24,833 nt of DNA, from IMG/VR virus record IMGVR_UViG_3300029787_000309, positions 1 through 24,833 of that record; one strand, 5' to 3'. A program made the translations under genes and the position numbers. The notes beneath the pieces were generated by a model. It was not told the origin of the DNA. It made no database searches and saw only the letters and a list, made by a program, of their open reading frames with translations. This document shows positions 13,053 through 20,377 of this stretch, piece after piece (positions within the stretch are counted from its first letter, which is position 1; the number at the start of each line of letters is the position of its first letter). This DNA is from a virus.

Positions 13053-13285
13053 TGTCAGATAAATTAATAACAGATCAAGATATTGCTGATATTGATAGAG
13101 TAAAAGAACAGGCTATTGCTAAACATATGAGTGATATTAAAGTAATGAGCAAATTAATATTATCGATAAATGAATATATAATTAGGTTTGGCAGAACAAG
13201 TAATATTCACGATCAATGCTTTGATTTAAAGGCTCAAGTAGTTAAAAACCGAGATACTCTGCAAGATTGGGTTAATAAGATATGA
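13052..13285 (+). CDS. Hypothetical small helical protein
   Basis: A 77-residue protein read as two or three helices (DQDIADIDRVKEQAIAKHM; VMSKLILSINEYIIRFG; FDLKAQVVKNRDTLQDWVN). It begins on the last A of the preceding stop and ends with an ATGA overlap into the nuclease gene, so it is made with it. No family recognised. Confidence 0.6.
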   Translation: MSDKLITDQDIADIDRVKEQAIAKHMSDIKVMSKLILSINEYIIRFGRTSNIHDQCFDLKAQVVKNRDTLQDWVNKI

Positions 13286-14076
13286 TAGAGCATTTTAAAA
13301 AGTTTGATGATTATGGAAAGGGTTTACTTCCATTGTCATTTAGTCATCTTAATGAATTTGCTTTTTATCGAGAAAGATGGGCATTAAGGCGAATATTTGG
13401 TTATAAGTTTCCTAGTAGTGCATCAGCAGAAAGGGGAAAAGCTGTTGAACAAGGATTAAATCTTATCTTAAGTTTTGGTATGTCATTTGAACAAGCTACT
13501 GAAATTATGTATGATGTTTATGATGATAATTGTTCTTATATCACAGACCCTAAAATTGAAGATGAGAGAAAAAACTTAATGCCATTATTTGAACTTGGAT
13601 TAAAACAGTTTCAAAAATATGCTTTTAGTTGGAAACTTTTAGAATATCAAAAAGAAGTTAAAGTTGAAATAGATGGTATACCATTCATAGGTTATACTGA
13701 TTTTTATTTTGAGGATAAAAACACCAAAGAAGATTTTTTTATTGATTTGAAAACATCTAAAATCTTACCCCAAAAAATAAGTATTTCCCATGCTATGCAA
13801 CAAGCTATTTATCAAAAAGCGACAAACTCAATTCAATGGTTGTGGTATCTCAAAAACCCTACAAAGACCAAAGATGCTGAATTTATTGCCATGTCATTAG
13901 ATGATTATTCAATGCCTATGAAGATATGCGAACATATTGTTAATGTTATGGGTAATTATTTAAAAACTGTTAATTCACCAGATGATGTTAAGAACTCTTT
14001 GATTCCAAACCCAGACAATTGGATATGGAAAGAACAAACAGTTTTAAATGCTAGAAAAGAAGTTTGGGGATATTAA
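13282..14076 (+). CDS. PD-(D/E)XK exonuclease (Cas4/RecB-like)
   Basis: A 264-residue nuclease of the PDDEXK_1/RecB-Cas4 superfamily. Motifs: RGKAVEQG (51-58, with E56 where many members have His), GYTDF (137-141, catalytic D140), IDLKTS (154-159, catalytic D155 and K157), then a QQAIYQ helix near 175. The N-terminal LSFSHLNEFAFYRERWALRR (18-37) is the usual lead-in. No Cys cluster typical of 4Fe-4S Cas4 is seen. Phage proteins of this type usually act as recombination exonucleases or degrade DNA during replication. It closes the replication/recombination gene string before the hairpin at 14083. Confidence 0.85.
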   Translation: MIEHFKKFDDYGKGLLPLSFSHLNEFAFYRERWALRRIFGYKFPSSASAERGKAVEQGLNLILSFGMSFEQATEIMYDVYDDNCSYITDPKIEDERKNLMPLFELGLKQFQKYAFSWKLLEYQKEVKVEIDGIPFIGYTDFYFEDKNTKEDFFIDLKTSKILPQKISISHAMQQAIYQKATNSIQWLWYLKNPTKTKDAEFIAMSLDDYSMPMKICEHIVNVMGNYLKTVNSPDDVKNSLIPNPDNWIWKEQTVLNARKEVWGY

Positions 14077-14082
14077 CCAATA

Positions 14083-14112
14083 AATCCCTTTAGGTTTTTG
14101 CCTAGAGGGGTT
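14083..14112 (+). promoter_or_regulatory. 12-bp hairpin in the leader of the DUF1376 gene
   Basis: AATCCCTTTAGG (14083-14094) and CCTAGAGGGGTT (14101-14112) form a 12-pair stem with two G-T wobbles around TTTTTG. There is no T-run after it, so it is a weak terminator at best. It lies seven bases after the nuclease stop and 14 bases before GGAGATC, so it may be an RNA processing or stability element, or an attenuator for the replication gene. Confidence 0.5.
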
Positions 14113-14135
14113 ATACTTACAAAATGGAGATCAAA

Positions 14136-15020
14136 ATGAATTTAGAAAAAACAGAAGTAATTGACGAAAATTCGAAGCCTAAGGACAAATTAAAAGCCTG
14201 GTATCTTTTTACAGATGATTTTATTGCGGGTACTCAGCACCTCACAAATGAGCAAATAGGGATATATATTAGGCTACTTTGTTATAATTGGAATAAGAGA
14301 TGCAATGGTATACCATGCGATAGTATGACATACTATAGGATAGGTAGTTGTTTTACAGAAAGTGAAAAAGCAAGTTGTCATAAAATTTTAGAACAATTTT
14401 TTATCCAGGTTGGGGATCATTTCCAGAATGAAAGGCAACTCCAGGAATATTTATTTATTACTAAGAGAATTGATGCTTCTAAGAAAAATGGCAAGTTAGG
14501 TGGCAGACCTAAAAAACCTAGCATAGAACCTAGACTAGAACCTAGCACAAACCCCCCTACCACTACCCCTACCCCTACCACTACTAAAACCAAGAATAGT
14601 TATAATGCTCTTTTTAATACTTTTTGGGATAAGGTAGGAAATAAAGTAAGTAAGGGGATAGCAGAAAAGAATTATATAAAGTTAGATGAAGAATGGATTA
14701 ATAAACCGCAAGATTTAGCGATAATGTATAATAATTATTTTAATTCTGTAGCGGATAAACAATTTGTAAAGCAACCTGCTTTCTGGTTATCGGCTAAAAA
14801 ATATTTAGATGAAAATCCAAAAAATAAAAGTACTGATAAAATTGAACAATATGACATGAGATTAAAAATGTTTACGGAAGCGGTACAAAAGAAACAAGGT
14901 AGTGCATTTATTCAAAGTTATGCAAAGAAATATCCTTATGATGTTTCCAGGGCTATCCAGGAAGGGCATATAACAAAAGAAGATGCTAAAAAATATTTAG
15001 ATATGGAGAATTGGGTATGA
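14136..15020 (+). CDS. DUF1376 replication-initiator-like protein with AT-hook-like motif
   Basis: A 294-residue protein. Residues about 20-110 match DUF1376 (PF07120): KAWYLFTDDFIAGTQHLTNEQIG then IYIRLLCYNWNK, a winged-helix-like domain typical of phage replication initiation proteins. Residues 120-128 contain GGRPKKP, an AT-hook-like GRP core, followed by a Pro/Thr linker (about 128-155) encoded by tandem repeats. The C-terminal part contains FNTFWDKVGNKVSKGIAEKN and FWLSAKKYLDENP, like the C-terminal segment of lambda O-type proteins. The start at 14136 is set by GGAGATC at 14126-14132. It probably marks replication origin firing; no helicase or polymerase is in the window. Confidence 0.8.
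   Translation: MNLEKTEVIDENSKPKDKLKAWYLFTDDFIAGTQHLTNEQIGIYIRLLCYNWNKRCNGIPCDSMTYYRIGSCFTESEKASCHKILEQFFIQVGDHFQNERQLQEYLFITKRIDASKKNGKLGGRPKKPSIEPRLEPSTNPPTTTPTPTTTKTKNSYNALFNTFWDKVGNKVSKGIAEKNYIKLDEEWINKPQDLAIMYNNYFNSVADKQFVKQPAFWLSAKKYLDENPKNKSTDKIEQYDMRLKMFTEAVQKKQGSAFIQSYAKKYPYDVSRAIQEGHITKEDAKKYLDMENWV
14515..14550 (+). repeat. Three 12-bp iteron-like repeats inside the DUF1376 gene
   Basis: AACCTAGCATAG, AACCTAGACTAG and AACCTAGCACAA follow each other with a strict 12-bp period. The repeated AACCTAGC is the same octamer that forms the arms of promoter units 1 and 2. In lambda the replication origin is a set of iterons inside gene O, the same arrangement. The repeat also gives a four-residue peptide period ([KE]-P-[SR]-x), so protein-level selection could explain it. 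Confidence 0.55.
14558..14581 (+). repeat. Four TACC(A/C)C hexamer repeats
   Basis: TACCAC, TACCCC, TACCCC and TACCAC run in tandem directly after the iteron-like repeats, giving a pyrimidine-rich, C-rich top strand very unlike the AT-rich surroundings. They encode the Pro/Thr linker. The strand asymmetry would suit a single-stranded or structured region next to an origin, but may only reflect the linker. Confidence 0.5.
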
Positions 15021-15190
15021 GATTAATTACATTAAATTATGATTTGAAATCAGAAGAAGTAAAACCAAAATTTCTTAAATCTTTTGATGTTTTGCCAGAT
15101 GAAATAAAAATGGATTGCTTAATAGATGCTTTATATTTTTTAGAAAATTATAGATTAGATTTACGTGATAAAATGTATAAAGAAAATTAA
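15017..15190 (+). CDS. Small hypothetical acidic protein
   Basis: A 57-residue frame overlapping the DUF1376 stop by ATGA (MRLITLNYDLKSEEVKPKFL, then helix MDCLIDALYFLENYRLDLRD). Compact alpha/beta look, no family recognised. Coupling to the initiator-like gene suggests co-expression. Confidence 0.55.
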   Translation: MRLITLNYDLKSEEVKPKFLKSFDVLPDEIKMDCLIDALYFLENYRLDLRDKMYKEN

Positions 15191-15192
15191 TT

Positions 15193-15408
15193 ATGTTTTT
15201 AGATAATGGTTTGACATTAGAGCAACAGGAACACGCAGATAATGTTTATGAAACTCTTATGTCAGACCTTAAAAGCATAAATCCTAAACTATATCAAAGA
15301 TTAAGAGGAAAAGAACTAACAGAAAAAGACGTTTATAAGTTAATAAATAGTAAAAATAAAAACATAATAATAAATGATAAAGAGCAATTAGAATTTTTTG
15401 GAGATTAA
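15193..15408 (+). CDS. Hypothetical small protein
   Basis: A 71-residue helical protein (LTLEQQEHADNVYETLMSDL; INPKLYQRLRGKELTEKDVY; C-terminal acidic EQLEFFGD). It begins two bases after the preceding stop with only a weak purine-rich site. No family recognised. The next gene's ribosome-binding site lies inside its last codons. Confidence 0.55.
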   Translation: MFLDNGLTLEQQEHADNVYETLMSDLKSINPKLYQRLRGKELTEKDVYKLINSKNKNIIINDKEQLEFFGD

Positions 15409-15409
15409 T

Positions 15410-15616
15410 ATGAATGTAATAGACATAACAAAACCATTAGAAAGAAAAAGGGCAACATACCTCACATTCTACAAAGATGGTATATTTGATGGAATATTAA
15501 ACCAAAAACCAGACCCTAGAAATACTTCATCTGCTTATTATAAAAAGGGTTTTGATGATGGTTTGAAATTGTTAGAATTAATAAAAGAATATAAAATTGG
15601 AGATGATAATGTATAG
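15410..15616 (+). CDS. Hypothetical small protein
   Basis: A 68-residue protein starting MNVIDITKPLERKRATYLTF. The ATG at 15410 is preferred because GGAGATT lies just upstream (15400-15406). It contains a GFDDGLKLLELIKEYKIG helix. No family recognised. Its 3' end overlaps the next gene start by eight bases. Confidence 0.58.
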   Translation: MNVIDITKPLERKRATYLTFYKDGIFDGILNQKPDPRNTSSAYYKKGFDDGLKLLELIKEYKIGDDNV

Positions 15617-15932
15617 CAAAAGTAGTGTAAAAGATAGTTACTATGGTTTAAAAGAGCTTTATAATGAATTAAAAAACAAGAACAAAAAGAAAAAAGCTAA
15701 AGTAAAAGCTAAAGTAAAAGCTAAAGTAAAAGATGAAGAAAAATTTGAAGATGTACCAATAGAATTATCTGATAAGGATAAAGAGGGAAAAATAAAAAAA
15801 AATAGTTATATGAATTTTTATCTAAGTGTTAAATCAAATAGACAATTAAAAGATTTGTTGATTCCAAGTGGTTTAACTGCAACTAACAGAAATTATGCAG
15901 ATGTTAGATTTGTTAAGGATTTGGATAAATGA
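15609..15932 (+). CDS. Lys-rich protein with KAKV repeat
   Basis: A 107-residue protein from the ATG at 15609, placed by GGAGAT a few bases upstream. The centre (about 22-42) is a run of lysines followed by three KAKV repeats, then an acidic DEEKFEDVP stretch. The C-terminal part (SYMNFYLSVKSNRQLKDLLI, PSGLTATNRNYADVRFVKD) looks folded. The repeated basic segment may bind DNA. It ends with an ATGA overlap into the ParB-like gene, so it may belong to that module. No family recognised. Confidence 0.58.
   Translation: MYSKSSVKDSYYGLKELYNELKNKNKKKKAKVKAKVKAKVKDEEKFEDVPIELSDKDKEGKIKKNSYMNFYLSVKSNRQLKDLLIPSGLTATNRNYADVRFVKDLDK
15693..15728 (+). repeat. Three perfect 12-bp tandem repeats
   Basis: AAAGCTAAAGTA is repeated three times without a mismatch, encoding (KAKV)3. 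Perfect identity suggests recent slippage expansion; copy number probably varies between relatives. Confidence 0.85.
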
Positions 15933-16534
15933 AAGTAAAACAAATAAGTATTGATAAAATAATACCTTATCATAATAACCCCAGGAAAAACCAAGCAATA
16001 GATAAAGTTGCTAGTTCAATTAATGAATATGGATTTCAACAACCTATTGTGGTTGACCAAAATATGGTTGTAATTGTAGGGCATACAAGATTATTAGCAT
16101 CAAAAAAATTAAAATTAAAAAAGGTACCTATTGCAATAGCTGATCTTACAAAAAGTCAAGCGAAGGCTTATAGATTAGCTGATAATAGAACAAATGAAGA
16201 TAGTTCCTGGGACGAAGAATTATTAAAAGGTGAATTATTAGATTTAGAGGGTTTATTAAATTCAACAGGTTTTGAAGATAGTGAATTAGAAAAATTATTA
16301 GACGATCCAGAACCAGAAGATGAACCAGATATTGAATTTTCAGAAGAAATAGGAGAACAACATAATTATGTAGTTTTATATTTTGACAATGATATTGATT
16401 GGCTTTCAGCTCAAACACATTTTGGATTAAAAACAGTTTCATCAAAGAGATCAAATGGAAAACCCTGGAGTAAAGGTGTTGGAAGGGTTATAAATGGAGG
16501 AAATTATTTAACAAACTTACAAAAGTTTTCATAA
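15929..16534 (+). CDS. ParB/sulfiredoxin-fold protein linked to DNA modification or packaging
   Basis: A 201-residue protein. The N-terminal ParB-like nuclease domain (about 1-110) is clear: NNPRKN (16-21), GFQQPI (35-40), VGHTRLLASKKL (50-61), then PIAIADLTKSQAKAYRLADN. An acidic linker (LDDPEPEDEPDIEFSEE, about 129-145) leads to a C-terminal domain (YVVLYFDNDIDWLSAQTHFG; SKRSNGKPWSKGVGRVING). This two-domain form is common just upstream of phage terminases and DNA methylase or glycosyltransferase genes, and in comparative genomics it is associated with modified-base systems. Catalysis is not assured; ParB-fold phage proteins can bind, nick or hydrolyse nucleotides. It directly abuts the glycosyltransferase gene. 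Confidence 0.82.
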   Translation: MKVKQISIDKIIPYHNNPRKNQAIDKVASSINEYGFQQPIVVDQNMVVIVGHTRLLASKKLKLKKVPIAIADLTKSQAKAYRLADNRTNEDSSWDEELLKGELLDLEGLLNSTGFEDSELEKLLDDPEPEDEPDIEFSEEIGEQHNYVVLYFDNDIDWLSAQTHFGLKTVSSKRSNGKPWSKGVGRVINGGNYLTNLQKFS

Positions 16535-17265
16535 TGGAAAAAATAGAATTTTATTCGCCTTCATATAAAAGAGCAGAAACATCGATAACTCAAAACTATT
16601 TACCTTTTTGCAAATATGTTGTTGCTGAATTTGAAGCAGAAAAATATATAAAAAACAAAAAAGATGTTTGGGTTGTGCCGAATGAAGCACAAGGTTCAGT
16701 AAGTAAAATAAGAAATTATATTTTAAATAATGCTGAATCCAAAAAAATTGTTATGTTAGATGATGATATGACTAGAATTGGAAGGTGGCAAAATCAAAAA
16801 GTAAAAAAATTAAATGCAGAAGAAGTTTTAGAGTTTTGCGAAAATGCGTTTAATTTGTGTGATGATTTAAATATAAAATATTGGGGAATGAATTTACTGC
16901 CAGATAAAGGTGCTTATAGGGAATATACACCTTTTAGTTTAACTGTTCCAATATTAGGACCTTTTCAAGCTTTTAATAATTTAGATTTAAGATATTCTGA
17001 ATCGCTTCCATTGAAAGAGGATTATGACTTATCTTTGCAAGTTTTAAATAAATATAGAAAAACATTAAGATTTAATGCTTATCATTATTATGTAAAACAA
17101 CATACAAATATAGGTGGTTGTGCTGATTATAGAACATTAGAAAGAGAAAAAGCACAGATAATTGCATTTCAGAAAAAATGGGGAAAGCAAATAGTACAAG
17201 AAGATAAATCAAGTAAAGGGTTTGATATTAACCCAATAGTTAAAATACCGATTAGAGGGGTATAA
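16534..17265 (+). CDS. TET-associated-type glycosyltransferase (GT-A fold)
   Basis: A 243-residue glycosyltransferase like those described with phage TET/JBP base-hydroxylating enzymes (TAGT family). The N-terminus FYSPSYKRAETS (about 6-17) is the nucleotide-sugar side; LDDDM (75-79) is the DXD metal motif; LGPFQAFNNLDLRYSESLPL precedes L160-K-E-D163-Y-D, the likely catalytic acidic stretch; HHxxx-like HYYVKQHTNIGGC closes the acceptor region. It could attach a sugar to a modified base in phage DNA, hiding it from restriction enzymes. No hydroxylase or hydroxymethylating enzyme is in the window, so the acceptor base is unknown, and a protein or lipid acceptor is not excluded. It shares an A with the small terminase start. 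Confidence 0.78.
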   Translation: MEKIEFYSPSYKRAETSITQNYLPFCKYVVAEFEAEKYIKNKKDVWVVPNEAQGSVSKIRNYILNNAESKKIVMLDDDMTRIGRWQNQKVKKLNAEEVLEFCENAFNLCDDLNIKYWGMNLLPDKGAYREYTPFSLTVPILGPFQAFNNLDLRYSESLPLKEDYDLSLQVLNKYRKTLRFNAYHYYVKQHTNIGGCADYRTLEREKAQIIAFQKKWGKQIVQEDKSSKGFDINPIVKIPIRGV

Positions 17266-17570
17266 TGGCAAGACCTAAAAAATATGAAATAGACCCAAAA
17301 CAAGTTCAAAAATTATCTGCATTAGGTTGTACTAATAAAGAAATATCGGAATTTTTTGGTTGTTCAGCAGACCTTTTAGAAAAACGTTATTCGGAATTTC
17401 TGACAAAAGGGAGGGCAGAGCAAAAAATAAGGTTAAGACAGTTGCAATGGAAGTCTGCAGAAAAAGGAAATGTTACAATGCAAATATTCCTGGGTAAGAA
17501 TATGCTAGGGCAACAAGATAGGATTGAATCTAATGAATTGGAAGAGCCTTTGGTTTGGTCTGCTGATTAA
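17265..17570 (+). CDS. Terminase small subunit-like DNA-binding protein
   Basis: A 101-residue protein immediately before the large terminase and coupled to it (TAATG). The N-terminal part is a helix-turn-helix (KQVQKLSALGCTNKEISEFF, GCSADLLEKRY), followed by a helix (QKIRLRQLQWKSAEKGNVTM) and QIFLGKNMLGQQD, the layout of small packaging subunits that recognise the phage DNA. These assemble in rings and hand the DNA to the motor. Confidence 0.85.
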   Translation: MARPKKYEIDPKQVQKLSALGCTNKEISEFFGCSADLLEKRYSEFLTKGRAEQKIRLRQLQWKSAEKGNVTMQIFLGKNMLGQQDRIESNELEEPLVWSAD

Positions 17571-18787
17571 TGCCTTTAACAAGTCCACAAAAAAAAGTAA
17601 TTGAAGATAGTTCCAGATTTAGAGTTTTAATTACTGGAAGAAGATTTGGAAAAACATATTTAGCAATAAATGAATTGGCAAAATTTGCTAGTCAACCTAA
17701 TAAAAAAGTTTGGTATGTTGCACCAAGTTATAGACAAGCAAAGGCGATATGTTGGTCGGTATTAAAAGAAAAGATGATAAATCATAAATGGGTGAAAGCA
17801 ATAAACCATAGTGATCTTACGTTAACTTTAAAAAATAACTCACAAATCTCTTTAAGGGGATCAGATAACGAAAATTCTTTAAGGGGCGTTGGGCTTCATT
17901 TCCTAGTGATGGACGAGTTCGCAGACATAGACAAACAAGCATGGTATGAGGTTTTAAGACCTACTTTATCTGATACAAGAGGACATGCTTTATTTTGTGG
18001 TAGTCCTAGAGGATTTGGCAATTGGAGTTATGAATTATTTAAACAAGGTGAATCAAATAATGATTGGCAATCTTTCAAATATACAACACTTGAAGGTGAG
18101 CAAGTAAGCCAAGATGAAATAGAACAGGCTAAACAGGATTTGGATTTAAGAACATTTCAGCAAGAATATGAAGCAACCTTTGTTAATTATTCTGGTATGA
18201 TTTATTACAATTTCAGTAGAGATAAAAATATAATTGATAAATATAATAAAGATCATCAGTTTTTACATATCGGTTTAGATTTTAATGTAGACCCAATGAC
18301 AGCAGTAGTTTGTAATATTGAGGGTGAGAAAATCCTGGTTATTGATGAAATACAAATATATAGTTCAAATACTAATGAAATGTGTGAAGAAATAAAAAAC
18401 AGATATTCAAATAAAAAAATTATTGTTTATCCAGACCCAAGTGCAAGACAAAGGAAAACTTCTGCAGGTGGCACTACAGATTTAGCTATTTTAAAAAATG
18501 CAGGTTTTGAGGTAAAATGCAAAAATACAGCACCATTGGTTAGAGATAGAATAAATGCAGTAAATTCAAAGTTAAAAAATGTTAATGGCAAAAATAATTT
18601 ATTTATTGTATCATATTGCAAGAATGTCATTAAAAGTTTAGAAAGACAGATATATAAAGAGGGAACACATATACCAGATAAAGAAAGTGGCTACGATCAT
18701 ATGAATGATGCACTAGGGTATTTGATTGAATATAATTTTCCATTAAAAAGGAATTTTGTTACTAAACCACAACAGAGGTGGAGTTAA
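17570..18787 (+). CDS. terL: Terminase large subunit
   Basis: A 405-residue DNA-packaging motor. ATPase: Walker A GRRFGKT (23-29), Walker B FLVMDE with D115-E116, coupling motif GSPRG (about 143). Nuclease: GLDFNVDP (D237 is the first metal ligand), YPDPSAR in the middle, HMNDALGY (D380) near the C-terminus. The size is slightly short for the family but all key motifs are present. It pumps DNA into the prohead and cuts the concatemer. It starts on the stop of the small subunit and overlaps the portal region, so the packaging genes form one block. Confidence 0.95.
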   Translation: MPLTSPQKKVIEDSSRFRVLITGRRFGKTYLAINELAKFASQPNKKVWYVAPSYRQAKAICWSVLKEKMINHKWVKAINHSDLTLTLKNNSQISLRGSDNENSLRGVGLHFLVMDEFADIDKQAWYEVLRPTLSDTRGHALFCGSPRGFGNWSYELFKQGESNNDWQSFKYTTLEGEQVSQDEIEQAKQDLDLRTFQQEYEATFVNYSGMIYYNFSRDKNIIDKYNKDHQFLHIGLDFNVDPMTAVVCNIEGEKILVIDEIQIYSSNTNEMCEEIKNRYSNKKIIVYPDPSARQRKTSAGGTTDLAILKNAGFEVKCKNTAPLVRDRINAVNSKLKNVNGKNNLFIVSYCKNVIKSLERQIYKEGTHIPDKESGYDHMNDALGYLIEYNFPLKRNFVTKPQQRWS

Positions 18788-20205
18788 TGAACAGGGAAAC
18801 ACTTACAAGCAAACATGATCTATGGCATTCAAATATAAGTAATTGGGAATTTTATATTCGCAGTTATTTAGGGGGTAATGATTACAAAAACGGATATTAC
18901 CTTCACAGATATATTTTAGAATCACCAGAAGATTATGACCAAAGAATAAGACATACCCCCCTGGATAATCATTGCAAAAATGTTGTTCAAATATATACAA
19001 GTTTTTTATGGAGAGTTTCACCGACTAGAGATTATGGTAGTTTAGATGGTGATGAACAATTAAGTTCATTCCTGGCAGATGCTGATTTAGATGGAAGATC
19101 ATTTAATACAGTTATGCGAGAGGTACAAATGAATGCGAGTATTTATGGGAATTGTTGGGTTATTATAGACAAACCACAATCAAATGCAAATACTAGAGCA
19201 GAAGAATTACAGCAAGATATTAGACCTTATATTTCAATATTAACTCCAGAAAATGTTGTGAATTGGAATTATTCAAGATCAACAAGTGGCAGATTTTATT
19301 TAGACATGTTGATGGTGATTGAGGATATAAATGAAGAAAGAGCAATAGTAAAAGTATTTACAGAGGAATCAATAAGCACTTATGAGGTCGAGGAATACAC
19401 AAAAGATTATGCAGAAGGGGATTATAAGCTATTAGAAGAAATACCTAACCCTTTGGGTAAAATACCAGCAGTAAATGTGTATAATCTTAGAGGAGCAAAA
19501 CGACCTATTGGCATTTCAGATTTGGCAGATGTAGCTTATTTACAGCAATCCATTTATAATGATTATTCAGAAAAAGAGCAGTTAATTAGACTAGCAAATC
19601 ACCCGAGTTTAGTTAAGACTCCTAATGTGGAAGCAAGTGCGGGAGCGGGTGCAATAATAGAAATACCAGAAGATTTAGATTCAGCTTTAAAGCCTTATAT
19701 TATTCAACCAAGCGGACAAAACCTAGATGGCATAATGAAATGTATTCAAAACAAAGTTGATGCAATCGACAGGATAACTCATATGGGAAGTGTAAGGGCA
19801 ACAGGCACACAAATAGCTAGTGGAATTGCATTACAAACAGAGTTTCAATTATTAAATGCTAGATTATCAGAAAAAGCAGATTATTTAGAAAATGCAGAAG
19901 AGCAAATATGGGGTTTGTTTGCTATGTGGCAAGATAAAGAATTTGATGGAAAAATAAATTATCCAGATACTTTTGACATAAGAGATTGGGCTAATGATTT
20001 ACAATATCTACAAATTGCTAAAGCAAGTGGCATTAAATCTGAAACTTTTAATAAGGAATTAGATAAGCAGATTGCTCAAGCAGTTATTGACGATAATGAA
20101 ATGATTAAAACAATAAATGAAGAAATAGATTCAACCAGGGCTGTAAGAGGTCAATTTCAGACAGTAGAAGTGGAAGGACAAACAGTTGGCGAGGAAGAAA
20201 CGTAA
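18787..20205 (+). CDS. Portal protein (DUF4055 type)
   Basis: A 472-residue portal, forming the 12-mer channel at one capsid vertex. The DUF4055 family (PF13264) pattern is seen in TPLDNHCKNVVQIYTSFLWR (about 58-77), DADLDGRSFNTVMREVQMNA then YGNCWVIIDKP, LSPENV-like LTPENVVNWNY, and HMGSVRATGTQIASGIALQTEF. The C-terminus is acidic. The start at 18787 is preferred because GGTGGAG lies directly upstream, inside the terminase end; the GTG at 18778 would translate that site. The last 20 bases are overlapped by the next small gene. Confidence 0.9.
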   Translation: MNRETLTSKHDLWHSNISNWEFYIRSYLGGNDYKNGYYLHRYILESPEDYDQRIRHTPLDNHCKNVVQIYTSFLWRVSPTRDYGSLDGDEQLSSFLADADLDGRSFNTVMREVQMNASIYGNCWVIIDKPQSNANTRAEELQQDIRPYISILTPENVVNWNYSRSTSGRFYLDMLMVIEDINEERAIVKVFTEESISTYEVEEYTKDYAEGDYKLLEEIPNPLGKIPAVNVYNLRGAKRPIGISDLADVAYLQQSIYNDYSEKEQLIRLANHPSLVKTPNVEASAGAGAIIEIPEDLDSALKPYIIQPSGQNLDGIMKCIQNKVDAIDRITHMGSVRATGTQIASGIALQTEFQLLNARLSEKADYLENAEEQIWGLFAMWQDKEFDGKINYPDTFDIRDWANDLQYLQIAKASGIKSETFNKELDKQIAQAVIDDNEMIKTINEEIDSTRAVRGQFQTVEVEGQTVGEEET

Positions 20206-20377
20206 AGTTAGAAAAGTTCCGAAAGATAAAGAAACCAAGATACCAAAAAAATATTTATCTGGTTTAAAAGGCGGAAGAAGAAGAACAAGGGCTAATTTAT
20301 TGAAACAAGTTAGTTCACTTTATAAATCTGGTGCTAGAATACCTTTATCATTATTAAGAAAAAGGACAAGGGCATAA
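20186..20377 (+). CDS. Small basic protein, TTG start
   Basis: A 63-residue protein. The TTG at 20186 has a strong GGAAGGA at 20172-20178 at ideal spacing. It is very basic: ARKKRKVRKVPKDKE, then KKYLSGLKGGRRRTRANLLK, SLYKSGARIPLSLLRKRTRA. The LSGLKG..R..R......LYK.G...P pattern recalls small proteins conserved in marine phages between portal and capsid genes. Likely a DNA-binding or prohead-associated protein; function unknown. Confidence 0.7.
   Translation: MARKKRKVRKVPKDKETKIPKKYLSGLKGGRRRTRANLLKQVSSLYKSGARIPLSLLRKRTRA

Noticed and set aside
13282-14076. CRISPR-associated Cas4 and a CRISPR array
   Set aside because: The nuclease lacks the Cys cluster of Cas4, and no spaced direct repeats resembling an array are seen anywhere in the window.
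14124-14135. N-terminal MEIK extension of the DUF1376 protein (and similar MEIx extensions of other early genes)
   Set aside because: The extra codons are the ribosome-binding motif GGAGATC read as protein. The gene at 10880 has the same motif without an upstream start.
14515-14581. A short CRISPR-like or attachment-site repeat
   Set aside because: The units are contiguous, 12 or 6 bp, in frame with a coding linker, with no spacers; no integrase is present.
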